This document shows positions 9,605 through 17,198 of a DNA stretch of 64,000 bases, in pieces. Positions within the stretch are counted from its first letter, which is position 1; the number at the start of each line of letters is the position of its first letter. A program made the translations under genes and the position numbers. The stretch lies in the NCBI RefSeq assembly GCF_014269285.1, contig NZ_JACOAF010000001.1:1-64000 (forward strand), written 5' to 3'. This DNA is from Rufibacter sediminis (GTDB lineage Bacteria; Bacteroidota; Bacteroidia; Cytophagales; Hymenobacteraceae). A model generated the notes under the pieces. That model was given only the letters and a program-made list of their open reading frames with translations, was not told the DNA's origin and searched no databases.

Positions 9605-9980
9605 ACAAAATTTTATTATTTAAATATCAGTTTAACGTTATTGATATAATTTTATATATAATTTTTTACACTTACTTAAGCTAAACTATTAATAATAATA
9701 GGTATTTACAAGTGCCTCAACAGATTTCTACAGCTACCTTTAATGTCAATCCACAGAAGCGTCTTAAAAAGGAGGTAAATCTGTGTTTTAAGGGCGTTTA
9801 CCTCTCCTATTTATAAGGATTTTAAATTGTAGCAGCCCCTCTATTTTTATTGACTGGTAGCCCTTACTTTTGCCCACTTTCTTTTGCGGCAGGGAAGCTT
9901 CCTCCCGGGCCAGGCGAACAAATGAAATGGCAGACCAGTTTAAGGATAGTCCTAAGGGAATTTTACTCGATTGATTTAAG
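9605..9980. other. AT-rich intergenic region upstream of kup
   Basis: Strongly AT-rich from 9605 to 9710, with no coding frame. An 8-bp inverted repeat GAGGTAAA (9772-9779) / TTTACCTC (9797-9804) can form a hairpin. TACTTTTG at 9865-9872 fits the Bacteroidota -7 element, which would give kup a leader of roughly 100 bases. I do not recognise a riboswitch. Confidence 0.45.
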
Positions 9981-11927
9981 ATGGATACTACTAGTCACTC
10001 TCAACGCGTCTCGGGTGCAGGGTTGCTCATTGCCTTAGGGATCATTTACGGAGACATAGGCACTTCTCCGCTTTATGTGATGAAAGCCATTATTGGGTCT
10101 ACGCCCATCAACGCTACGCTGGTGTATGGCGGCATTTCCTGCGTAGTCTGGACGCTTACCCTGCAGACTACCATCAAATATGTAGTGCTCACCTTGCAGG
10201 CAGACAATAAAGGCGAAGGTGGCATCTTCTCGCTGTACGCTTTGGTGCGGCGACACGCTAAATGGCTTACCATTCCGGCCATCTTAGGAGGGAGCGCGCT
10301 GCTAGCCGATGGTGTGATCACCCCTCCTATCTCAGTTTCATCAGCGGTGGAAGGCTTGCTGCTCCTCAACCCCCATATTCCCACCGTTCCCATTGTAATC
10401 TCCATTCTGGTGGTCCTGTTCCTGCTGCAAAGCTTCGGGACGCAGATTGTAGGGAAAGCGTTTGGGCCGGTGATGTTCGTGTGGTTCAGCATGCTGGCGA
10501 TCCTGGGTATTCTGTCCGTGTTGGAGCACCCTGAGGTGCTGAAGTCCCTTAACCCGTACTACGCCTATGACTTACTGGTCAACTACCCGGGCGGATTCTG
10601 GCTTCTAGGAGCGGTTTTCCTGTGTACCACCGGGGCCGAGGCGCTTTACTCAGATCTGGGGCACTGCGGCAAAGGCAACATCCGGATTAGCTGGATTTTT
10701 GTAAAAACGTGCCTTTTACTCAACTATTTCGGGCAAGGCGCCTGGTTAATGCAATACGAGGGCAAGCAACTGATTTCACTGGGCACAGTCAATCCGTTCT
10801 ATGGCATTATGCCGGAATGGTTCCTGCTCTTTGGGATCATCATCGCCACCATTGCCGCCGTCATTGCCAGCCAGGCCCTGATCACCGGCTCTTTCACCTT
10901 GATTGGCGAGGCCATCCGGCTGAACATGTGGCCCAAAGTACGCCTTATTTACCCTACCAACGTGAAAGGGCAGCTGTACGTGCCCAGCATCAATCTGCTG
11001 CTGCTGCTGGGCTGCGTGGGCATCGTGCTTTACTTTGAGGAATCGGCTAACATGGAAGCGGCCTATGGTCTGGCCATCACGGTCACTATGTTGATGACTA
11101 CTACTTTGCTCAGTTATTACCTCATCACCAAAAGAGTGGCTAAGATCTGGGTATTCCTCTTTTTAGCGGTGTATCTGGCCATTGAAGGCTCTTTCCTGAT
11201 CGCTAACCTCATCAAATTCCCGCACGGCGGCTGGGTAACCCTGGTCATCGGGTTCATCCTTATTTCGGTGATGTACATCTGGCTGAAGGCCTTCTTCATC
11301 AAACGCCGCCTCACCGAGAATGTCAACCTGCCGGAGTACGTTTCGGCGCTGCGGGAACTGAGCGAGGATGAGTCCATTCCTAAATACGCAACGCACCTAG
11401 TGTTCATGACCAGCGCTGAGCGCACCACTCAGATTGAATCCAAGATCATCTATTCCATCTTCCAGAAGCGACCTAAGCGGGCCGATATCTACTGGTTTGT
11501 GCACGTGAGCACCATGGACGAGCCGTACACCATGGAATACAAGGTGAATGTGCTGGCCGAACAGGATGTGGTCCGGATCGATTTCCGGTTGGGCTTCCGG
11601 GTGGAGCAGCGCATCAACCTGTTCTTCCGGCGGGTGGTGGAAGACCTGGTGAAAAACAAGGAGGTGGACATTACCAGCCGCTACAGTTCTTTGAACAAGC
11701 AGAATCTGATTGGTGATTTCCGGTTTGTGGTGCTGGAGAAGTTCCTAAGCTACGAGAACGACCTACCCTTCTGGGAAAACACCATCATGCAATCCTATTT
11801 CAACATCAAGCAATTCACCACTTCAGAAGGCAAATGGTTTGGACTGGACACCAGCTCCGTGAAAGTAGAGAAGGTGCCCCTCATCATTAAACCGGCCCGC
11901 GAGGTGGAGCTGAAACGTATCAAATAG
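9981..11927 (+). CDS. kup: Kup/HAK/KT potassium transporter
   Basis: A 648-residue protein with the family hallmark ALGIIYGDIGTSPLYVMKAI near the N-terminus, about 12 transmembrane helices up to residue ~440, and a soluble C-terminal domain. Other family phrases are DNKGEGGIFSLYAL and TGAEALYSDLGHCG. Kup proteins take up potassium by proton symport at the cytoplasmic membrane. The gene stands alone. The ATG at 9981 gives the usual short N-terminal cytoplasmic segment. Confidence 0.97.
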   Translation: MDTTSHSQRVSGAGLLIALGIIYGDIGTSPLYVMKAIIGSTPINATLVYGGISCVVWTLTLQTTIKYVVLTLQADNKGEGGIFSLYALVRRHAKWLTIPAILGGSALLADGVITPPISVSSAVEGLLLLNPHIPTVPIVISILVVLFLLQSFGTQIVGKAFGPVMFVWFSMLAILGILSVLEHPEVLKSLNPYYAYDLLVNYPGGFWLLGAVFLCTTGAEALYSDLGHCGKGNIRISWIFVKTCLLLNYFGQGAWLMQYEGKQLISLGTVNPFYGIMPEWFLLFGIIIATIAAVIASQALITGSFTLIGEAIRLNMWPKVRLIYPTNVKGQLYVPSINLLLLLGCVGIVLYFEESANMEAAYGLAITVTMLMTTTLLSYYLITKRVAKIWVFLFLAVYLAIEGSFLIANLIKFPHGGWVTLVIGFILISVMYIWLKAFFIKRRLTENVNLPEYVSALRELSEDESIPKYATHLVFMTSAERTTQIESKIIYSIFQKRPKRADIYWFVHVSTMDEPYTMEYKVNVLAEQDVVRIDFRLGFRVEQRINLFFRRVVEDLVKNKEVDITSRYSSLNKQNLIGDFRFVVLEKFLSYENDLPFWENTIMQSYFNIKQFTTSEGKWFGLDTSSVKVEKVPLIIKPAREVELKRIK

Positions 11928-11966
11928 ATTATTTAAGTGAATCCGGGATAGTTAACCACTCATATA

Positions 11967-12094
11967 AGAAACGAATCAAGGCTGTTTTTAAGAAAATGGT
12001 CTATAAACAGAAAGGCCGCCCACTTGGGCGGCCTTTCTGTTTGAACTTATTTATGGCCTGCTTTCAGGAAAATAGGCGTAAAACACTCTTTAGC
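11967..12094. repeat. First copy of a 127-base direct duplication
   Basis: Aligns over its whole length with 12213-12339: both begin AGAAACGAAT, carry the same CAGAAAGGCCGCC hairpin, then a GGAAAATrGGCGTAAAAC repeat-family half, and end with TTAGC. It contains two members of the intergenic repeat family and one terminator. Confidence 0.75.
12005..12042 (+). terminator. Terminator after kup
   Basis: Perfect 17-bp stem AAACAGAAAGGCCGCCC / GGGCGGCCTTTCTGTTT, 78 bases past the kup stop codon. Usable from both directions. Confidence 0.85.
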
Positions 12095-12104
12095 CTCCTA
12101 GGAC

Positions 12105-12176
12105 TCCCTATGTCGAGGATTTACTTCCGTGACTTACAGAATCGGCAGTCACGGAAGTAAATCAACGACATAGGGA
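12105..12176. repeat. Long hairpin repeat, TTACTTCCGTG family, copy 1
   Basis: Arms 12105-12134 and 12147-12176 pair at 28 of 30 positions around a 12-base loop. The inner part TTACTTCCGTG...CAGAA.CG...AGTCACGGAAGTAA is shared with the hairpin at 23773-23841, including the loop. It sits between the two halves of the local duplication. Confidence 0.8.
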
Positions 12177-12212
12177 TACTCAGCAACTTCAGGATAAGAA
12201 CTTAATTCCATC

Positions 12213-12339
12213 AGAAACGAATAAAGGATGTTTTTAGGAAAATCGCCTATAAACAGAAAGGCCGCCCACTAGGCGGCCTTTCTGTTTATAGGCGATTTAG
12301 AGCCGTTTTCAGGAAAATGGGCGTAAAACGTTATTTAGC
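12213..12339. repeat. Second copy of the 127-base direct duplication
   Basis: Its right end runs into the last codons of the M61 peptidase gene (stop at 12331-12333), so the duplicated unit includes the 3' edge of a gene. See the first copy for the match. Confidence 0.75.
12240..12298 (-). terminator. Terminator of the M61 peptidase gene
   Basis: Perfect 27-bp inverted repeat (12240-12266 / 12272-12298) with a 5-base loop, longer than its duplicate at 12005-12042 because the flanking bases also pair. Confidence 0.8.
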
Positions 12340-14136
12340 GCTGGTCCACTTCTGGTAGCTCTTCTTCTGGAGATCTGTTGCGGCGGGAGCCATTTCCGCG
12401 TGGTACTTGAGGGTGTGGTCTTTCAGTAATGTAACTGGTAGAATCATCAATTGGCCGCTCCGGTTGATGACCAGTTCTAACTGGTCTCCCACCGCGTAGG
12501 CCGGAATGGACTTGTTGATGTCATCGGAAACCCGGTACCCGTTCATCCCGATGATCTCATCGTTCACGTTCAAACCAGACTGCCAGGCGCTTCCGTTGCG
12601 GGTCACGGTGGTCACCACGGGTTTTCCGCTGGCCGTGGAGATGCCGGCACCCAGCAAAGGCGCTTTGGTTCCTTGGTTCAGGTCGGTGAGGGTGATGCCT
12701 ACGGTGCTTAAAAAGGCATTGTAATCTGGCGTCTCTAGACCGTACACGTATTTCTGGAAGAAGTCATTCATGGAACGGTTGGTGAACTTCTCAATGCCCT
12801 GCTGGAATTCTTTTTCGGTGAAGCCTCTTTTCTTTTTCTTGTAGTACTCGTCATACAGGGCTTTCATGGCATCGTCCAGTGATTTGGTACCGTTGGAGGC
12901 CTTCAGGATCTCCATGTCCAGGAGCATGCCCAGGAGTGATCCTTTGCTGTAGTAAGAAAGATGCGTGTTATAGGAGTTTTCATCGGGGCGGTACTGCTTG
13001 ATCCAGGCATCGAAGCTGGACTGCGCCGCAGACACGACCTTGTTGCCCGGGGTGTTCTCCACGCTGGTAATGCTGGCGGCCAGTTTGTCTGCGTATTCGC
13101 GGTCAGAGGTAAAGCCGGCCCGTTTCATGATCACATCGGCGTAGTACGAGGTGAAACCTTCTGAGACCCACAGCATCTTAGAGTAGTTCTCCTGGTTGTA
13201 ATCAAAGGGTCCTAATTCAATGGGGCGCAGGCGCTTCACGTTCCAAAGGTGGAAATACTCGTGGGCCACCAGGTTCAGAAAGCCTTTGTAGCCCCGCTCG
13301 GTGCCGTAGGCGGTGCGGGTGGCGTGCAAGGTGGTGGAGTTCAGGTGCTCCAGTCCACCTCCACCGGCTGCCAGGTTATGGACAATGAAGAGGTAGTAGT
13401 TTACCGGTAATTCGCCAAACACCTTGGCCGCCTCTTCGGTCACTTTCTTCATGTCAGCGGTGAGGCGCTGGGCGTCATAATTGGCATCGCCGTACATGGC
13501 TACCTCGTGCTTCACGCCGTTGCTCTCAAAGGAAAGAATCTCATGGTTGCCAATCTCAAAAGGTGAATCGGCGAGGATATCATAGTTCTGGGCGCGATAG
13601 GTGAAGGGCTGCCCGTTCACCGCCGGAAGCCCCGTGGATACTTTGCTCCAGCCCTTATAAGGCACTACGGTCACGGTGGAAGGCAGGTCTTTCTGGCCCT
13701 CTGGGTACATGAACACGCTGGTTCCGTTCAGATAGCCGTGGCTGGCATCAATAAAGCTGGTTCTCACGCTCAACTCGAAGGCGTACACCTTGTATTTCAC
13801 GGTCACGTCTTTGCCGGAGCTGGCCACCCGCCAGGTGTTCTTATCAATCTTCTGAGCCGATACCTGATTAGAACCTACAAACGCTTGGAACGCCTCCACG
13901 TTCTTGGGGAACTCCCGGATGAGGTAAGAGCCCGGAGCCCATACCGGCAGGGTGAGGTCCAGGTTTTTGCCTTTGAAATCTTCCAGGCGCATCTCTACCT
14001 CAAAGTAGTGGGTCTGGGGTTCTGGCATAGAAAGGCGGTAAGAAATCTTGGGGGCCGCCTGAGCCGAGGAAGAAAAAGCCAGCGCCAGCAGCACCAGCAC
14101 TCCCGCCGCCCAGGAATGGATTTTTTGTTGCTTCAT
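12331..14136 (-). CDS. M61 family metallopeptidase (glycyl aminopeptidase type) with PDZ domain
   Basis: A 601-residue secreted protein. The start at 14136 gives a clean signal peptide (basic MKQQKIHSW, hydrophobic core, SSAQA cleavage site); the longer frame upstream has no such sense. An N-terminal beta domain is followed by a gluzincin catalytic domain with zinc motif HEYFH at residues 292-296 and downstream glutamate in WVSEGFTSYY. A PDZ domain lies near the C-terminus (NVNDEIIGMNGYRV). M61 enzymes cleave glycine- or alanine-led peptides; this one is predicted periplasmic. The C-terminus shows no T9SS signal. It diverges from the NlpC/P60 gene. Confidence 0.93.
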   Translation of the reverse strand: MKQQKIHSWAAGVLVLLALAFSSSAQAAPKISYRLSMPEPQTHYFEVEMRLEDFKGKNLDLTLPVWAPGSYLIREFPKNVEAFQAFVGSNQVSAQKIDKNTWRVASSGKDVTVKYKVYAFELSVRTSFIDASHGYLNGTSVFMYPEGQKDLPSTVTVVPYKGWSKVSTGLPAVNGQPFTYRAQNYDILADSPFEIGNHEILSFESNGVKHEVAMYGDANYDAQRLTADMKKVTEEAAKVFGELPVNYYLFIVHNLAAGGGGLEHLNSTTLHATRTAYGTERGYKGFLNLVAHEYFHLWNVKRLRPIELGPFDYNQENYSKMLWVSEGFTSYYADVIMKRAGFTSDREYADKLAASITSVENTPGNKVVSAAQSSFDAWIKQYRPDENSYNTHLSYYSKGSLLGMLLDMEILKASNGTKSLDDAMKALYDEYYKKKKRGFTEKEFQQGIEKFTNRSMNDFFQKYVYGLETPDYNAFLSTVGITLTDLNQGTKAPLLGAGISTASGKPVVTTVTRNGSAWQSGLNVNDEIIGMNGYRVSDDINKSIPAYAVGDQLELVINRSGQLMILPVTLLKDHTLKYHAEMAPAATDLQKKSYQKWTSAK

Positions 14137-14237
14137 GTAGTTTGGGAAAGGTTGATTAAAGTCGCATAATACGGCTAAAAAGCGGCTAAAACAAGGAAAA
14201 GGGTGCTGTGGGTAACCGTAGGCGGCAGCTTGAACGT

Positions 14238-14861
14238 ATGAAGAACAAAACAATGAATATGAAAAAAATATGGATCATCTTTGGCGTCCTGCTCGCTTCT
14301 CTGGTGCTGTATAAAACTTTTTGGGGAAGTGGCGACCTGAAAACACCGGGCATCAAGCGCACGAGTTTAGACGCCGGCGACCAGGCTTTCCACAATGATT
14401 CCACCGTGGCTAGAACCGTGAACCAGGAAGAGGCTGCCCCCGCTCTGGGTGTGCTCAAAGGCAAGTACGCGACCAAGGCAGACAGCGTGGTGGCCTTTGC
14501 CCTGCAGCGCTACGGAACAGAATACACGTACGGCGGTGTCACCGAAGAAGGTTTTGACTGCTCGGGCTTCTTGACGTACGTCTACGGCCAGTTTGGCGTC
14601 ACCATTCCGCATGGTTCCTCTGCCCAAGCCAAGCTGGGCGAAAGCGTAGCGGTGCAGGAAGCGAAGAAGGGAGATTTGATTGTTTTCACCGGCACTAATC
14701 TGGAGGACCGTACCCCTGGTCACGTGGGCATTGTCATCACCAACCCGCCCAAGGCGGTGCAGTTTGTGCATTCCTCGTCTAACGGAGGGGTGAAAGTGAG
14801 TGAGCTGGAAGGCACCTTGTACCAGAAGCGTTTCCTGGACATCCGGCGGGTACTGCCTTAA
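14238..14861 (+). CDS. NlpC/P60 family cell-wall cysteine peptidase
   Basis: 207 residues from the ATG at 14238; ATGs at 14253 and 14259 are also possible. An N-terminal membrane anchor or signal (MKKIWIIFGVLLASLVLYK) is followed by a linker. The C40 domain has the catalytic cysteine in FDCSGF (Cys 108 from this start) and the histidine in GHVGIVI. Family members cut D-Glu-diaminopimelate bonds in murein stem peptides. Predicted to act in the periplasm, anchored at the inner membrane. The gene stands alone and diverges from the M61 peptidase gene. Confidence 0.9.
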   Translation: MKNKTMNMKKIWIIFGVLLASLVLYKTFWGSGDLKTPGIKRTSLDAGDQAFHNDSTVARTVNQEEAAPALGVLKGKYATKADSVVAFALQRYGTEYTYGGVTEEGFDCSGFLTYVYGQFGVTIPHGSSAQAKLGESVAVQEAKKGDLIVFTGTNLEDRTPGHVGIVITNPPKAVQFVHSSSNGGVKVSELEGTLYQKRFLDIRRVLP

Positions 14862-14874
14862 CTTAAGGCAGACC

Positions 14875-14910
14875 GTTTTGGGGCTGCTTTTCAGAAAACG
14901 GCCTCAAAAT
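14875..14910. repeat. Intergenic palindromic repeat
   Basis: GTTTTGGGGCTGCTTTT then AAAACGGCCTCAAAAT, 13 bases after the NlpC/P60 stop codon. Nearly symmetric. Confidence 0.65.
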
Positions 14911-15117
14911 AGTAAAACTGCAGATTTGCCAAGGATGATACGAAATCAGCATGGACTATATATTTTCCTCTTTCGCCCGTGCTTTCTACTGAACACCCTT
15001 TCTCCAGCATTTTACCGGGATGGCCACAGCAACGGCCAAGAAAGTAAAACTCCTTAAATCCAAAAGGCAATAAACTAAAATTCAGCATTTTACATTTTAA
15101 AACAGTGATTTTTGGGC

Positions 15118-15150
15118 AAAAAAATACCCGGCCACTGCAGTAGCCGGGTA
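15118..15150 (-). terminator. Strong terminator on the minus strand with no annotated gene
   Basis: Minus strand: TACCCGGC / GCCGGGTA stem followed by seven T residues. The nearest minus-strand gene ends more than 300 bases upstream, so this implies an unannotated transcript. Confidence 0.75.
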
Positions 15151-15247
15151 CGGAATCCTTTGAAATGGTATCAAGCGACACGAAAGAGAACTGCCTCTCA
15201 GTCGCATGGGCTACCTCATGCCGGATTCGCCAGTAGACAAAGTCTAG

Positions 15248-15319
15248 TTAGCAAGCTTCAACACGGTTAACGGTTGACACATGAGCTAGGCTTAATACAT
15301 TTTTACTGGGATTAGACAC
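15248..15319 (-). CDS. Possible 23-residue leader peptide with strong Shine-Dalgarno
   Basis: GTG start at 15319-15317, five bases after AGGAGG; stop TAA at 15250-15248. The product starts (f)MSNPSKNVLSLAHV. Genes in this phylum rarely use Shine-Dalgarno sequences, which makes this one conspicuous. The frame stays open for about 100 codons after the TAA, through the terminator, but without coding character that I can recognise. Confidence 0.25.
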   Translation of the reverse strand: MSNPSKNVLSLAHVSTVNRVEAC

Positions 15320-15462
15320 TTTTACCTCCTTTCTTTTAGTCCGACATAAACCCATCCGCGGCGCCAAGTAAATTATGGTTCGCCAGAGAGGCCCGGAGCA
15401 CTCGCTTCCGTTTTATAAAGTTAAAAAACGGAAGGATAGTTCAAAAGGTTTGTTGAAAAAAT

Positions 15463-15840
15463 TCATGTTTTTTCTACCCCTTCAGAATCAGGAGTTTTGA
15501 AGAAAACCCATATCCAGGCCAGGGCCAGTAAACCTTCTCCAACGGCATCTAAGAGGTAAATATCCAGGATCACGTCATGGGTGGCGTAGCGCACATCGGC
15601 GGCGCCCAAGCCTACGGCACTGAAGAAGCCAATGAGCTCGGGGCTGCGCTCTCTCCTCTGCTGGAAAGCCGCCACCAGCAGCCCGGCCCCAATGGCCAAC
15701 ACCAACAAACCCACGGTCACCACCAGCCAGACCTCGTTCTTGGGCCCTGTCACGGCCAGGAAACTGGGCATGTGCACCAGAGGCCAGATACCAGTTAGGC
15801 TGTAGTAGATTCCTTGGGTGATTAAAAGCAGTTTTCGCAT
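15463..15840 (-). CDS. Hypothetical four-helix membrane protein
   Basis: 125 residues from the ATG at 15840 (MRKLLLITQGIYYSLTGIWPL); ten extra residues upstream are possible but have no membrane sense. Four hydrophobic segments are visible with short loops, including GPKNEVWLVVTVGLLVLAIG and the conserved-looking ADVRYATHDVILDIYLLDAVGE. It resembles small uncharacterised membrane proteins of environmental bacteria; no catalytic residues are evident. The C-terminal tail is hydrophilic. It lies between the candidate RNA and the divergent DUF2147 gene. Confidence 0.7.
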   Translation of the reverse strand: MRKLLLITQGIYYSLTGIWPLVHMPSFLAVTGPKNEVWLVVTVGLLVLAIGAGLLVAAFQQRRERSPELIGFFSAVGLGAADVRYATHDVILDIYLLDAVGEGLLALAWIWVFFKTPDSEGVEKT

Positions 15841-15957
15841 AGAGTTCTGTTTTAAGGGTAATTTTGCCAAAAGGGCAAGGAAACTTTCAAGCAGAATTTT
15901 TTTGGATTAAAAATTGCTTATATTTAGTAAACCATAACTATCAAAACAGCTATACGC

Positions 15958-16386
15958 ATGAGAAAGATCTTTTTGTTAGCCCTTTTCCTTTGCCTTACCA
16001 CTCTTAGTTGGGCTCAGAAAAAATCTCCTATTGGTGTCTGGACCAACGAAGAGAAAGAAGCCCGCTTTGAAATTTACCAGTGCGGCGACAAGCTTTGCGG
16101 CAAAATCATTTGGCTGAAAGAACCAGATAGAGATGGTAAACCTAAAATGGATCAATTCAACCCTGATCCAAAACTGCAGAAACGCCCCATTGTAGGCTTG
16201 GTTTTCCTGAAGAACTTTGCCCCGGAAGGTGACGGTAAATGGGACGATGGCACCATCTATGACCCTAAATCCGGAAAGACGTATTCTTCCTACATGAAAA
16301 TGTTGGGGAACGATAAAATAGAAGTGAAAGGCTACATTGGCATCTCCCTCATCGGGCGGTCTCAAACTTGGACCCGGGTTCAGTAA
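15958..16386 (+). CDS. Secreted DUF2147 domain protein
   Basis: A 142-residue protein with a signal peptide (MRKIFLLALFLCLTTLSWA, cleavage before QKK). The mature part is the DUF2147 beta-barrel-like domain with its typical phrases PIGVWTNEE, FEIYQCGDKLCGKIIWL, DGTIYDPKSGKTYSS and the closing IGRSQTWTRV. The two cysteines in QCGDKLCG are conserved in the family. DUF2147 proteins are periplasmic or outer-membrane-associated and have a lipocalin-like fold; no ligand or reaction is established. A TATATTTAG sequence about 30 bases before the ATG may be the -7 element. A perfect terminator follows 24 bases after the stop. Confidence 0.9.
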   Translation: MRKIFLLALFLCLTTLSWAQKKSPIGVWTNEEKEARFEIYQCGDKLCGKIIWLKEPDRDGKPKMDQFNPDPKLQKRPIVGLVFLKNFAPEGDGKWDDGTIYDPKSGKTYSSYMKMLGNDKIEVKGYIGISLIGRSQTWTRVQ

Positions 16387-16410
16387 GGCATCACAACTTT
16401 TAACCTGAAA

Positions 16411-16446
16411 ACAAAGCGGGACCCTCCATAGAGGGTCCCGCTTTGT
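16411..16446 (+). terminator. Terminator after the DUF2147 gene
   Basis: Perfect 16-bp stem ACAAAGCGGGACCCTC / GAGGGTCCCGCTTTGT with a CATA loop, followed by TTT. Confidence 0.9.
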
Positions 16447-16511
16447 TTTCAGGGCCTAACGTCATCCGGGGGAAGGAGGACGTCAGCCGAAACGGTTCAA
16501 GCTGTAAAGCC

Positions 16512-16988
16512 TTAGAAAAGATCCAGGATGGTAATCTTCTTGTCCCGGAACATGAAGGACTCGCCTTTCGTCTTCCCTACCATGGCCTGGAAAACCGGCG
16601 AAGCCGCCGAGATGGCGAAATACTTCTCGCCGTCAATGTTGATCTCCCCCAGGCTCACTGAGATGAAATAATTCTGGGCATCGGTCCGGACAATGGAGCC
16701 CAGCGATACGTCTTCGTTCACCTTGCTGCGGACAATCCGCTTCAGGATGCTCAGTTTCCCGATGGCTTCATCCAGCTGTTTGGCAAACATATCGCGCTGG
16801 ATATGGCAAGCCTCCCGGAAAGATTCAAACTTATCTTCAATTGCCCCCTGGCTTTCATTGGCGCTGGACTGGGCTTCTTCCATGGCCTGCCGGGCGTGGT
16901 CCACAAAATCGGTCTGCTGACGCAGGCACTCTTCTAATAACCTATGCTTTATATCTAGGTCAAGGGTAGTTTCAGTAGTCATAGACAT
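16512..16988 (-). CDS. GreA/GreB-like transcription factor family protein
   Basis: 158 residues from the ATG at 16988 (MSMTTETT); the longer open frame upstream is unlikely. The first ~85 residues form a charged helical hairpin (RLLEECLRQQTDF to LSILKRI). The rest looks like the FKBP-like Gre C-terminal domain: LGSIVRTDAQNYFISVSLGE, then AISAASPVFQAMVGKTKGES. Gre factors enter the RNA polymerase secondary channel. The acidic tip needed for transcript cleavage is not obvious, so it may be a Gre-fold regulator and not a true GreA. Confidence 0.7.
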   Translation of the reverse strand: MSMTTETTLDLDIKHRLLEECLRQQTDFVDHARQAMEEAQSSANESQGAIEDKFESFREACHIQRDMFAKQLDEAIGKLSILKRIVRSKVNEDVSLGSIVRTDAQNYFISVSLGEINIDGEKYFAISAASPVFQAMVGKTKGESFMFRDKKITILDLF

Positions 16989-17068
16989 AGTGTAATGAGG
17001 TTTTATAGTTTGATGATAGACAACCCTTACAACACCCTTCCTCCGGAACGTGATGCCCCTAAAAGACT

Positions 17069-17104
17069 GTTTTAAGGCTTGTTTTAAGAAAAGCGACGCA
17101 AAAC
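17069..17104. repeat. Intergenic palindromic repeat
   Basis: GTTTTAAGGCTTGTTTT then AAAAGCGACGCAAAAC, a decayed asymmetric copy between the M1 peptidase stop and the Gre-like gene start. Confidence 0.55.
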
Positions 17105-17198
17105 ACAAATGGAGAAGTTCAATAGAACTCGCAAAGCTTTAAACTGATAAACCGAAGTTTTGTTGGGAAAAAACAATTAAAAAAGAAGAATAGTGGTA

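Larger units (their letters stand above)
15118..15432 (-). ncRNA. Candidate structured RNA or leader transcript of unknown class
   Basis: The only long gap here ending in an orphan minus-strand terminator. Read on the minus strand it starts near a 10-bp hairpin CTTCCGTTTT / AAAACGGAAG (15403-15432). A near-perfect Shine-Dalgarno AAAGGAGGT (15324-15332) precedes a 24-codon frame. A possible three-way junction follows: GAATCC (15223-15228) pairs with GGATTC (15153-15158), enclosing GCATG/CATGC (15204-15208, 15217-15221) and GCGAC/GTCGC with an inner GAGA/TCTC. The terminator closes it. I do not recognise 6S, SRP, RNase P or tmRNA consensus. Pairings were found by eye, not by folding. Confidence 0.35.

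Noticed and set aside
9605-9980. Possible c-di-AMP riboswitch before kup
   Set aside because: The only hairpin is short and none of the conserved ydaO core was found; such switches are not usual in this phylum.
14891-15181. 96-codon minus-strand frame downstream of the candidate RNA
   Set aside because: Passes straight through the terminator hairpin and has atypical composition; better explained as noncoding.
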